From positions 306,331 through 370,330 of the forward strand of contig BDDD01000174.1 in assembly GCA_001972305.1 (NCBI GenBank): a stretch of DNA of 64,000 nt. Reading direction: 5' to 3'. The notes beneath the pieces were generated by a model. That model was given only the letters and a program-made list of their open reading frames with translations, was not told the DNA's origin and made no database searches. The position numbers were made by a program, and so were the translations under genes. Of this stretch, positions 12,143 to 22,454 are shown in pieces. This stretch comes from Cephalotus follicularis. Taxonomy: Eukaryota; Streptophyta; Magnoliopsida; Oxalidales; Cephalotaceae. Each line of letters starts with the position of its first letter. Position 1 is the first letter of the stretch.

Positions 12143-14541
12143 TGTGATGACCCGAATTCCCTTTTGTACTGTTCATGCATACATAGCACCGTATTGTACC
12201 GTATTGGACCGTACTGAACTATATTGAATTGAGGTATTCTTGTACCTATTGATATTGTATTGATCGCATAAATGTATAGTCGGGATTTTGGGCCGAGTTT
12301 CAGAGAGTTGATCGAATTTACTATATAAGTCAATTCTTTCTCTCCTTACTCTCATATTTCCCATTCTCATTCTCTTTCTCTCTCTCTCCCTCTTGCTGGC
12401 AGCTCCATCTCCCACCATTGCAGCCCCGGATTGCATCTCCATCGACAAGAACAACAATTGCAAAGAGTGGATTGGTGATTGAATGGCACAGCAACCGATT
12501 GAGTGTTTGGAAGCTCAACTTTTGAAGCTTCAGTGATAGGTAGGACTTCCTTACCGAATTGCCTATTGATTTATTGATTGATTGACTGAATTGAGTGATT
12601 GAATTGAGTGAATTGAGGTTTTTAGGGTTTATAGCTAACCCTTGCCCTAATTGTTAATTAAAGGATTGAAATTGAATTTGGAAGGCGTAACTAGTTTTAC
12701 TAACCTTAAATGATTGATTGTAAACTTTGGTTTTCAAAGAATGTCTTTTAATTGGATTTTGGCTTGAGATTGGCCCCACTTTCTATCTAAAAATTGACTC
12801 TGCCCATGAAAGACATCGACCCTTAGCCCAAAGACGTCGATGTCTTTTTCATATGAGTGCTTTATCCTTGATTCTACAGCAAAGACATCGACGTCTTTCA
12901 AAGACGTCGACGTCTTTGCCTCAAGATGTCTCTCCCCTGGAAAGACATTCATGCTGAACATCGATGCGCATTCTCAGGCTGTTTTTTTTTAAAGCGTCGA
13001 CGCCTTTCTCCAAGCACGTCCACTTCTTTGGCCAGTTCTCTGCATAAACAGGGAAGGACATCGACGTCTTTCTAAAGACATCGACGCCTTTCCTTCGTTT
13101 TAAAGAGGAGTCGATGTCTTTCACCAAAGACATTGATGTCTAATGTACTGAAAGGAGTTTTTAACTGTTTTAAAGCTAGTTTTCCACTTATTTTCACATG
13201 GCCACTTGACCGGAGCCTCACTTGAGGTGTTCAAGTGTTTGAAAATAGTTTTAATGATTGCACTGATCGATTAATTGCTTGGGTCATGAGTGTTGCTGCG
13301 AGTCTAAGTCGGTAAAATGGATGCACGTTCCCATCCCTCCATTAGGCACCACCACTTATGGGCCTTGCTTCGACGTTGTATTGATACATTGATCGATTGC
13401 TTGGGTCGTGAGTGTTGTTGGGAGCCTAAGTCAGTACGATGGACGCACGTTCCCATTTCTCTATTAGACACCACCACTTATTGACTCTACCCAATATTGT
13501 ATTGACTCGATTGATTGATTGATTGTATTGTATGGATCCTATAGAGCGACCTCATGATTCGTGTCGGCATGTTAGGTTGTTGACTCTATCCACCTATTCT
13601 GCCGATCGTTTCATTTATTGTATTGTATTGACCCACTGACGAGCGGTACTGATTGATTGTCGATTGATGCTCCCTTGAGGCCGTAGCTCCCTAACGATAT
13701 CACTAGCTCCCTCGGTTGTAGCTCATCGAGATCGTATTGACCCAGTCATAGGCTAGAAGATCTATGAGTCCCAGACCTGATCAATCTGAAAATCGTAGAT
13801 AGATCTCCCACCCTTTTTGAAGGACTACCTACCATGGGATTGATCACCGCTAACCGATTGGCATTGTATTGACTCGGTCGCATGCTCTATAGGATATTGA
13901 TTGATTGATTGGGTGTTTCATACACCACCATTGAGTGTCTTCCATTGATTGATTGTTATAGATCCTATCCGTATGCTCTGTTTGGGCCACTGTCATACGG
14001 ATAGTATGATCGCCAATTGTACATGTACATTTGCCATGTCATGCATTGATATTGTTCACTGCACATTGATATTGTATAGATTGTCACCGATGTTGCACAT
14101 TGTACATGCATACATGCTGCATGGGGTTTCTGCTTAGCCAGTGTGGCTAACCCCATCCTTCGGGTCGGGGCTGTGTTGTACCTTTGTGTGCGGCATAGGT
14201 AGGGCAGCAGGTAGCCGCGGACAGAAAGATTGAAGACTCGATTCGATTGCATGACCGTTTGGGCATCGCAGAACTGATTGAGACATCGTGGCAAAAGGAT
14301 TGATTTGTTATGTATTGTATTGTAACACTGTATTGAAGGATTGATGATGTATTGTAAAAGACTGTATTGTAAAAGCTTTGCATTGTACTGTTGGATGGAT
14401 TTGTATTGTTTCTTCCGCAACTGATATGTATTACAAAGTTTTAAGTTTTCCGTATTTTTATATTGCTAGTCCCGACCATTATATTGTGATTTGGATTGAG
14501 TGTAATGCCACGTGTCCACCCTGCGAGCTCGGGGTGTTACA
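12143..14541 (+). mobile_element. Solo LTR of a gypsy family (GACGTCGACGTC type), TSD AGAGT
   Basis: Runs from TGTGATGACCCGAATT to CTCGGGGTGTTACA (2,399 bases) with perfect 5-base duplications AGAGT at 12,138-12,142 and 14,542-14,546. There is no internal sequence, so it arose by LTR-LTR recombination. It interrupts the envelope-like ORF of element 1. It belongs to a family different from the element 6 LTRs but shares their 18-base palindrome. Small ORFs in it (for example 13,965-14,420) are low-complexity chance frames. Confidence 0.92.
12809..13140. repeat. GACGTCGACGTC palindrome cluster in the solo LTR
   Basis: About ten copies of aaagacatcgacgtctttc and variants in 330 bases. The stretch at 12,899-12,918 is a perfect 20-base palindrome (CAAAGACGTCGACGTCTTTG). 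Others differ by CpG to TpG/CpA changes (gacatcgacgtc, gacgtcgatgtc), the pattern expected from cytosine methylation decay. The translated DVDVF-like peptides are a by-product of the repeat. Confidence 0.9.
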
Positions 14542-14629
14542 AGAGTACCTTTCTCACTGCGTAGTTGTCACTGTATCTTGACGCACCAAGTCCTTTACCT
14601 CATTGAGATGTGTGCTTTGTCCTCGGCAT

Positions 14630-15149
14630 GATTGATTGATAATTGATGAATGTAAGATGTAAGCTTAGTGAGAGAAAGTGATTTTGAGATGATATTTATG
14701 AAAATTGAGCAAACTAACTCAAGGATTTTGAGATTTCAAGGTTGAATTTGAGAAAAAATCAAGAGAGGGAGAGTTAGGGTATTAGCGCAAAAATGAGTGA
14801 GGGTTGACGAGATTGCGCATAAATATATATAGTCGATGCCTCAACATCAACGATTACAATATTTGCATTGACGCGTATCAAGTACCATTTTAGATAGAGG
14901 CTAATGGCATTAACGCCATTATTGACGTGAATATTTTCGTTATTGTTAATGCTTAGCATTGACACAAAAATATCAAAATTTAAGCAATTTGCTATTTTCA
15001 TTGATGCAAAAAACATAAGTGTCAATGAGCTGGGAATTTTGACAATTTCAAACTTCAACTTAAAAAAATTTTACCTAAAAATCAATTTAAAAAACCTGTT
15101 AAAAATCATTTTTTAGCTGCTTCTCAAGAGAAATTTTCACGAATACCAT
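14630..15149 (-). other. Spacer between pol and the envelope-like ORF of copia element 1
   Basis: Noncoding sequence upstream (in the minus direction) of the envelope-like ATG at 14,629. Between about 14,830 and 15,035 it holds GTTGAC/GTTAAC-type motifs: cattgacgcgt, gcattaacgccattattgacg, gcattgacac. These are the motif type of this element's own LTRs. The layout suits a secondary promoter or enhancer for the downstream ORF, but no transcript evidence exists here. The 94-codon minus-strand frame across it is not credible. Confidence 0.55.
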
Positions 15150-15876
15150 TTTGAAATTAATTGGGATTGCTCATTCCCAATTCTCTTCTCAATTCGCAAA
15201 AATGATTTTCATTGAGGGGTTTGGTGAAAATGTCAGCAACTTGGTTTTCTGTATTCACAAATACAAGCTCAATATCACCTTTCTCAATATGATCACGAAT
15301 GAAATGGTGCCTTATTTCTATATGCTTAGTTTACGAATTCTGAATAGGATTTTTGGACAAACATATGGTACTAGTGTTATCACATTTGATTGGTACACTT
15401 TTAAAAACAAAACCATAATCTTCCAATTGATTTTTCATCCATAAAATCTGAGCACAACAGCTTCTAGCTACTATGTACTCAGCTTCAGTAGTTGATAAAG
15501 CTATTGAATTTTGTTTCTTGCTAAACCATGAAATCAACATGTTTCCCAAAAGTTGACATGTACCATTAGTTCTCTTATGATCAACCTTATAATCACCATA
15601 ATCAACATCCGAATATGCATTCAAATCAAAACATGAATCTCTAGAATAAAATAGTCATAAAGCAAGAGTGTATGCCAAATATTTAAAGATTCTTTTCACA
15701 GCATGTAAGTGAGACTCCTTAAGAGAAGATTGAAATCTAGCACACAAACATACACTAAACATTATACCAGGCCTACTAGCAGTCAAATATAACAAAGATC
15801 TAATCATACTTCTATAAAGCTTTTGATCTACATGTTTACCTTGTTCACCCTTATCAAGTTTTGTAGTTGTACTCAT
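15150..15876 (-). pseudogene. Copia element 1 RNase H domain remnant
   Basis: Minus-strand frames carry copia RNase H hallmarks: LYRSMIRSLLYLTASRPGIMF, then SDVDYGDYKVDHKRTNGTC, ALSTTEAEYI and CDNTSTICLSKNP. A degraded tail resembling HIEIRHHFIRDHIEKGDIEL runs to about 15,150. The catalytic Asp in SDVDY and Glu in TEAEY are kept. The frame breaks near 15,640 and 15,330. In life it would remove the RNA template during cDNA synthesis. It lies directly 3' of RT in pol. Confidence 0.85.
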
Positions 15877-15879
15877 TGA

Positions 15880-16631
15880 AGTCTTGCTTGTTTTTTACTT
15901 TTCCATGCCAAACCTTTTTAATAGATCTTGAATATACTTCACTTGGTTGATGAAAATTTGTTCTCTTCATTGCTTGATTTGCAGTCTAAGGAAGACTTTG
16001 AGCTCTCCCATCATGCTCATTTCAAATTCGGCCTACATAATCTCAGCAAATTCTTTGCACAAATTTTCATTAGTAGCACCAAATATAATGTCATCAACAT
16101 ATATTTGTACAATTAACAAATCACCCTTTTGAGTTTTGGTGAAAAGAGTAACATCAATGTTTCCTCTTTTAAAACCATTTTCAATAAGAAAAGTACTCAA
16201 CCTTTCATACCAAGCTCTTGGAGCTTGCATCAAACCATATAAAGCATTTTCTAATTTGAAAACATGATTTGGAAACTTTTGGTTTTCAAAATCGAGAGGT
16301 TGTTCCATATACACTTCCTCCTTTATAAACCGTTTAAAAAAACACTTTTCACATCCATTTGAAATAATTTAAAATCTTTGAAACATGCAAATGCAAGTAA
16401 CATGCGAATTGATTCTAATCTAGCTATGGGTTCATATGTCTCATCATAGTCAATTCCCTCTTCTTGGGAATAACCCTTAACTACTAACCTAGTTTTATTT
16501 CTAACTATAACACCTTGATCATCCATCTTATTTCTATAGACCCATATAGCACCTATAACGGGGTTATCAAGTGGTATTTCTACTAATTTCCACACATTAT
16601 TTCTTTCAAATTGATTAAGCTCTTCTTGCAT
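15880..16631 (-). pseudogene. Copia element 1 reverse transcriptase remnant
   Basis: Minus-strand RT in two main frames. The N-terminal part (16,631-16,323) has NVWKLVEIP, the KGYSQEEGIDYDETYEPIAR block and the first catalytic Asp in FQMDVKSVFLNG. The next part (16,314-16,033) has ENALYGLMQAPRAWYERL and the active-site YVDDIIFGAT. A frameshift separates them near 16,320 and decay continues to 15,880. This is the RT that is missing from copia element 3, which makes it a useful comparison. Confidence 0.88.
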
Positions 16632-16639
16632 AGCAATTA

Positions 16640-17700
16640 TCCAATTTTCATCATTTTCTGCCTCTTTTATATTTTTAGGCTCAAATTGTGATAAAAATGC
16701 AAGATGATTACATACATTTCTAGTAGAAGATATAGTAGATATACCTTTTGAGGGAATACGTATTATTGCTTCAATTGGATAACTCTTCTTGTATTTCCAA
16801 TTGTTTCCTTGAAGAGATTCTTGAGGATTTACTTAAGGGGGGTCTTGCTGATTCTTTTGAGGATTTTCTTCATGGTTTTGAGAATCTTCTTCCAAATTTA
16901 GCTCTTCAACTTTCTTTTCTAAAAAATCTACATCATCATCAACACTAACTTCTCTTAGAAGTTTGGGACTAGTCTCAACAAAAACAACATGCATTGACTC
17001 TTCAACCACTAAAGTTCTTTTATTAAACATCCTATAACCTTTACTAGTATTTGAATAACCAAGAAAAATACCTTCATCTGTTTTGGCATCAAACTTACCA
17101 AGGTTATCCGTATTGTTGTTGTTGATGAAAAATTTGCATCCAAATGCATGGAAGTAACCAATGTTAGGCTTTCTCCATCTCCATAATTCACATGGAGTCT
17201 TTTTGAGAATAGGCCTTCTTAATGCACGATTTAAAATATAGCAAGAGGTATTCACGACTTCAGCCCAAAAATATTTTGGTAAATCGTTTTCACAAATCAT
17301 TGATCTATCCATTTATTCTAAAGTACGATTTTTCCTTTCAACAACCCCATTTTTTTTAAGGAGTTATAGGAGTTGAAAAACTAAGGCTAAAACCGTTCTC
17401 TTCACAAAAATTTTCAAACAAATGATTTTTAAATTCCTTTCCATGGTCACTTCTAATGCTAACAATAGAAGAGTTTTTCTCATTTTGAACCTTTTTATAG
17501 AAAATTGAAAATTTATGGAAGGCTTCATTTTTATGGGAAAGAAAAATAGCCCATGTATACCTAGAGTAATCATTAACAATGACTAAGGCATAAGATTTAC
17601 CACCAATACTTCTAGTTCCAGTTGGTCCGAATAAATCTATATGCAATAGTTGAAGTGGAATAGTTGTGGAGACAACATTTTACTTTTAAAGCTTCATCTA
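16640..17700 (-). pseudogene. Copia element 1 integrase remnant
   Basis: The core lies at 17,646-17,356 with the first Asp in HIDLFGP, VNDYSRYTWAIFL, and the second Asp in RSDHGKEF. The C-terminal part at 17,312-16,833 carries YFWAEVVNTSCYILNRA, CELWRWRKPNIGYFHAFGC and EGIFLGYSNTSKGYRMFN. A frameshift and stop near 17,350 fall at the expected catalytic Glu region, so the protein cannot be made whole. The order protease-integrase-RT is diagnostic of Ty1/copia. Confidence 0.85.
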
Positions 17701-18280
17701 GTTTGCTTCCCTTTTTGACAAGCATCACAAATTTGATCTTTTTGAAATCTTATTTTTGGAAGCCATTTAACTAGGTCATGCTTAACAATTTTTGAGAGAG
17801 TTGTCATGTTAATATAACCAAGTCTCCTATGCTACAACCAACTATCTTCATTGTTTATAGACATAAGGCATTTCACATTATGAGTTTGTAAATCCAATAA
17901 ATCAACTATATAAACATTGCCTTGTCTATAACCAGTGAACCTAGTTTTATCGTTGTTAATGTCTACTACCTTGCAATGAGATTTTTCAAAAACAACTCTA
18001 TAACCCTTCTCACATAATTGACTAATGCTCAAGAGGTTATGTTTGAGTCCATTAACATATAATACATTGCTTATTTAGGTAGAATCATTACCTATGGAGC
18101 CAATTCCTTCAAATTTTCCTTTTGCATTATCTCCAAAGATAACTTCTCCTCCATTCTTTGGCTCCAAGGTGATAAATTGATCTTTATCACCAGTCATGTG
18201 ATTTAAGCATCCAATATCTAAGTACCATTGAGTTTTTTTGTGGATTTGGCCTTCAAGCACACCTACACCAAGAGACAATT
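17701..18280 (-). pseudogene. Copia element 1 protease and integrase N-terminal domain remnant
   Basis: The protease is recognisable by VGVLEGQIHKKTQWYLDIGC and NHMTGDK (about 18,275-18,180). The usual catalytic D-S-G is D-I-G here. It is followed by GGEVIFGDNAKGKFEGIGSIG. The 18,032-17,832 frame (CEKGYRVVFEKSHCKVVD) and the sequence down to about 17,700 are the pre-integrase zinc-binding region, with stops. The unit lies between gag and the integrase core. Confidence 0.8.
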
Positions 18281-18899
18281 CAAATTTTGTTCTTTGGTAC
18301 TCAAATGAACTTGGGTCCTTGAATGTTAGTCACAATGGTTCCTTTTGGAACCCAAATCTTCCTAGTTTTAAAAAGGCCAATTTTATTTTTATGTAAACAA
18401 GATATAGAGATATGTACTTGCTTGCAACATTAATTACAAGTGATTTTAGGCTCATTCCACTTAACAAAGAAATTTTTAAAGTGTTTGACATTGTTCATTT
18501 TGTCATAGCCCAAACTGGTCTTATCAAAGACATATCTTTGAATTCCTAGGAGTTTATCCAATTTATCATTACTATTGGAGAATTTCAAAAAGTATTTTTC
18601 AAGGCATCAATTTGCAATTTTAGTGATTCATTTTCTATTTCTAGGGAATTAGCCATTTCCTTATCTTTTTCAAATTCAAGTACAATAGTCCTTAATTCCT
18701 CTATCATGCGAGTGAGAGCATTGTACAATTTCTTTAGAGAGGAATGTTTTAAGCTCAAATTTTTAGAGTATTCAACTAGTTCATCATATGTATCTTGTAG
18801 TTCATCAAAAGAGAAAGAAGTAGAAAGACGTACCTCATTTTCTTCTTCTTCATTCTCAATTTCAATAAAGGCAATGTCTGCAACTCTGCATCACTCTCT
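18281..18899 (-). pseudogene. Copia element 1 gag, C-terminal part
   Basis: The minus-strand continuation of the gag piece at 54,735-55,724, separated by more than 35 kb of inserted DNA. The reading is a helical, acidic segment (FDELQDTYDELVEYSKN-like, about 18,810-18,620), then a Cys-rich knuckle remnant near 18,430 and the conserved tail WVPKGTIVTN near 18,340. The same order is seen in the gag of elements 2 and 3. Short frameshifts break it. Joining the two pieces needs only loss of the target duplication (ttatt/tcatt). Confidence 0.75.
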
Positions 18900-18904
18900 T
18901 TATT

Positions 18905-21351
18905 TGTAATAACCGCAAATTTTAATTAATGTATATTGTACACAATGATGAATAACATATGCATTATACTGAGGTTTAATGTCCAATTACTTTATAAATT
19001 GGGGTTATTGAATCATTGGGTTTGATTTGAAATGCAAATGTGGTGAAATACACTTAACAAACCAAAACCAGCCTCAAACAGTCGACTGTCATTGGGTAAC
19101 AGCCGACTACTTTGATTCAAGGTGTGACAGTTGACTATCACAGGACATGAGTCGACTGGTCTGGCACAGATAGGTGTTTGTGCATGGCGTGTAAAACAGA
19201 GAAGTGGCAGCCTAAATGTGCCTTGCTTGATATATGCGTGCCACCAGGTGTACAACATGCAATAGTGGTGTCTTGCATATGCTCTATTCCATCTGCAGAC
19301 CTGCAACCTGTAAAACAGAAGAGAAAAGAGTGAGAAGATGTGCACGTGAGAGAGAAAAGAGAAAAGAGGGAAGGCTGAATTAATGGGAATCTAACGAGTG
19401 CTAAGGTTTTAAAACCTTTATATCAGTTGTGAGAGTTGCATGTGAGTGTTAAAAATCACTGAGAGATAGAGAAATGATTTGAACATTACTAGAGAAATTT
19501 CTAGAGCTTGCATGTGGATCTTTGGAGAAGACTCAAAAGAGAGTGAAGCTTCATTTTTCCAGGTAAGTCACAAATTTGAGGTGCATTGCTGATGTGAGGT
19601 TGTAGTAATGTAACATACTGATGTTAGAGATATATAACCATTGTTAAACATGACTAAGAACTTTAAACCTGGAATTAGAATGGAAATGAAATTTGGTTAA
19701 AATGTGGAACTAGAGTAAGAGATTTCACTAAGCTACTGTTTGGAGTTATAGTTGTTATCATGACTAGATAACTAGATGAACTTGCTGGTTTGATATCTAA
19801 ACCTGTAAACATGCAATTGTATAGATTAACTCATTGAAATTGGAAAGTTTGTGTGGAGTTGGGACTTGGAACTCAAAGAGAGAAATCAACTCAATTTGAT
19901 TTCAGGATAGCATTTGAGGTAGGGGTATTGACATGTTTGAGAAGATATGATATGTATATCATGCTTGGATGATTTCTGTATGATTGCATGTTATTGATTT
20001 GTTGGAATTTGATTGTGAGCATGCATACCCCATTTTTATGAAACTGTTGGCTGATGATTCTGGACAAAAATAGTCGACTGTTTAATCCCAACAGTCGACT
20101 GCTCAATGTAAACAGTCGACTGCCTAATGAAAACAGCGGCTATTCTTATGAACAACCAACTGTTAAGTGACAAATTACTGATATTAGTTATTGTTAAGCT
20201 TTAAATTATGTGTAATTACCCTGGCCTCCACATGGAATGATTGTAACAGTCAATCCTGGCCTTAGGTAGTTATATTACAGAAAGTAACAACATATGCACT
20301 CCTTATGAGAGTTGTGCAAGAATGACTAAGGTATGCGACATCTTGTTGAACCCTTGAATTGTGATTGTTTTGGTACTGTTTAGTGATGCTATTATACCTA
20401 CTGTATAGCTATTAAGTGTTCATAAATACTATTGTTACACTTAATATTAATGATTGAACCAACTAGTGCTATAAGCACAAATATGAGTTTTCCTTATTGT
20501 TTACAAAATGAAAACTTATTGTCAAATGATTTCTGATTTTCCTCACATGAGAGGCACAACTATTGTATTGAATACTGCTCCTCCAAAGAGAGGACGGTCA
20601 CTGAACTGTTAAACGTTTCTAAAAGAAAACAACTACTATATTTCATATTATAGATATATGTACTATTACTACTGAATTGAATGAATTGTTTGTCTATGTT
20701 ATTGCCATTAGTCAAGTGATAGGGGACATCACTGGCTACGGGGTGGTCCTATGTGCCAGGAGTTGGCTAGAGCTTCACCCATAATTATCTGCAATGCAAA
20801 TCCTGATTGTTACATGCCCGCTAAATGCCGGCAAATGCCCGCTAAATGCTAGGAGTTAGCGACATGTGACACTCAAACGACTGTATTGATTGATTTTACC
20901 CTTGTACGGTATTCCTGAATTGTATTGTCTATGGCCACTTGGCATGATTACTTATATATATTGAAATACTTATATACATGTTATTTCAAAATCACTGACA
21001 TGCATGTTACATTTATATATTTTTTCTCATGCTTTATTCCTACTTAGCCAAGTGAGGACAACGACTAACCCCCTACAATTTCAGATTAAGTGAAGACGTT
21101 CGGGGAAGTGCTGCTGAAGCTTTATTGGAGAGCTTCTATTTTGTTAAGGTTGTTATTCACTATGTTTTGTATTGAAATGAACGATCATACTCCGTTGTTG
21201 TTGTTTTACATTTCCAATATGTAAAAAGATAATTGTTAGTATTGTATAAGCACGTAGTATAGGCTGCGTGCGGATAATTTTATAATCCGGCAATGAAATG
21301 CTTCCGCTTATGTTAATGAAATTTGTTAAATGTTGAATGCTGGATTATTAA
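18905..21351 (+). mobile_element. Solo gypsy LTR (CAGTCGACTG type), left part
   Basis: Starts TGTAATAACCGC inside element 1 gag and is cut at 21,351 by copia element 2. The missing 3' tail (actgatatcaccatatatg to ggggtgtgaca) is found at 54,673-54,729, right after the 3' LTR of element 2. The target duplications are TTATT (18,900-18,904) and TCATT (54,730-54,734), one mismatch. It has the two CAGTCGACTG clusters at about 19,077-19,170 and 20,070-20,160. No coding sequence. Confidence 0.85.
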
Positions 21352-22401
21352 TGTTGACTTTTAGTCTCAATCCTAAGTTTTAATGATTACAAATTTGCAT
21401 TTAACTTTGCTACTTTCTATGCAAGAAAAGAAATAAACAAAATAAAGAAGTGCAGAAACAAAGCAAAGCGCCGACGGTCACAATCAAAGCGTCAGTGCTT
21501 AATGCCAAAAAGTCGACGCCTGAGAAGCGTGCGTCTGTCGTTAAAACCAGTGAAGTGTAAAATCAGTTGAAGCACTCAAAGCGGCGATGCTTAGGATAAA
21601 GCGTCAGCGCTTTATGGCGAAGAGTCGACACTGAGAACAAAGCGCCGACAGACAAAGCGAGAAATTTCAAATTTAACTCATAACAGTAACATAAGCGCCG
21701 ACGCTTTAGGCAATACCGTCGACGCTTTGGTCGGCTGATACAATGTCAAAAATTATTTTAAAAAGCCAACTTTGAAGCAACAATTTCCAAGACTTCTCCA
21801 ACGGCTCTATTTCTTCACCATCGGCTAGAAACTAAATAAAGCTATATATAGAGGTCAAGAAACAAGATTTAGTGGACTTGAAATAACTTGGAACAACTCT
21901 TGATCATCCAATCTCAAGAAGCTCAAACTTGCACATCTACAAAGAGAAGAAAATCAAGCTAGAGTTTTACACTTTCATATCCAAAGCTTGTAACTAAGCC
22001 ATAACTTTCATATCCAACCTTTAAGAGGTTATTTGTAAACACAAACCCAATCCATTTATCATTCATTGTAAAAGAGGGGAGTGAACCCTTGTAAGGTGTA
22101 TGTTTGATTTGCACCCAGAACCCAAAATCAAGTGTAAGGTGGTTTGCTTTGATTTGCACACGTAAGCCGAAAATCAAAGGTTACTAGTGGATTCAAGTGG
22201 AAACTCAAGGGGTTCTTGAGAAAGTGGACGTAGGCACGGATTTGCCGAACCACTATAAACTCGTTTGCACACTCTCTATCCCTTATCTCTTTTACTTACA
22301 ATTGCTTTATTTGTTTTGTGTGCTTGTTTAGATTCATAGATTAATTTGTTAATTCCGCAAACAAATTTACTTAGTTTAAAGGTTGCCATACATTCCCAAC
22401 A
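21352..22401 (+). repeat. 5' LTR of copia element 2
   Basis: TGTTGACTTTTAGTCTCAATCC to GCCATACATTCCCAACA (1,050 bases), closely matched by the 3' copy at 53,640-54,672. TATA-like CTATATATAG lies at 21,842-21,851, with transcription presumably starting soon after. Upstream, 21,469-21,735 holds a cluster of aaagcgccgacggtc, aaagcgtcagcgctt and agcgccgacgctttagg motifs of the AAAGCGTCGAC type. Confidence 0.92.
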
Positions 22402-22403
22402 AT

Positions 22404-22418
22404 TGGTATCAGAGCGGG
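22404..22418 (+). other. Primer binding site of copia element 2
   Basis: TGGTATCAGAGCGGG, complementary to the initiator tRNA-Met 3' end, two bases after the LTR end. It fixes the plus orientation and the 5' identity of the adjacent LTR. Confidence 0.92.
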
Positions 22419-22454
22419 TTTTTATCAGTAATCTTAATTGAGATATAAAGATCC

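Larger units (their letters stand above)
11041..14629 (-). pseudogene. Envelope-like extra ORF of copia element 1, split by a solo LTR
   Basis: Starts at ATG 14,629, is cut at 14,547/12,142 by the solo LTR and its AGAGT duplication, and ends at a stop at 11,041-11,043. It is homologous by eye to the better kept ORF of element 3 (36,741-29,184). Shared features are YFQINVPYYVEVVKEFYS against FFSINLPSYPELMKVFYA, a HHIMATHILP-like block and a YGMVITKILSHFGV block. The C-terminus is charged and helical (about 11,260-11,100), a likely coiled coil. In-frame stops and frameshifts occur near 14,600, 12,080 and 11,452. It lies 3' of RNase H, the place of the envelope-like ORF in SIRE-type elements. 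I see no signal peptide or membrane segment, so an envelope role is doubtful. It resembles what databases call a putative plant transposon protein. Confidence 0.65.

Noticed and set aside
12734..13133. ORFs with repeated DVDVF/DIDVF peptides (also 30,180-30,437 and 35,351-35,608)
   Set aside because: Translation of the GACGTCGACGTC palindromes; any frame through the array gives such peptides on either strand.
13965..14420. 151-codon minus-strand ORF
   Set aside because: Low-complexity frame over tgtattgtattg-type repeats in a solo LTR.
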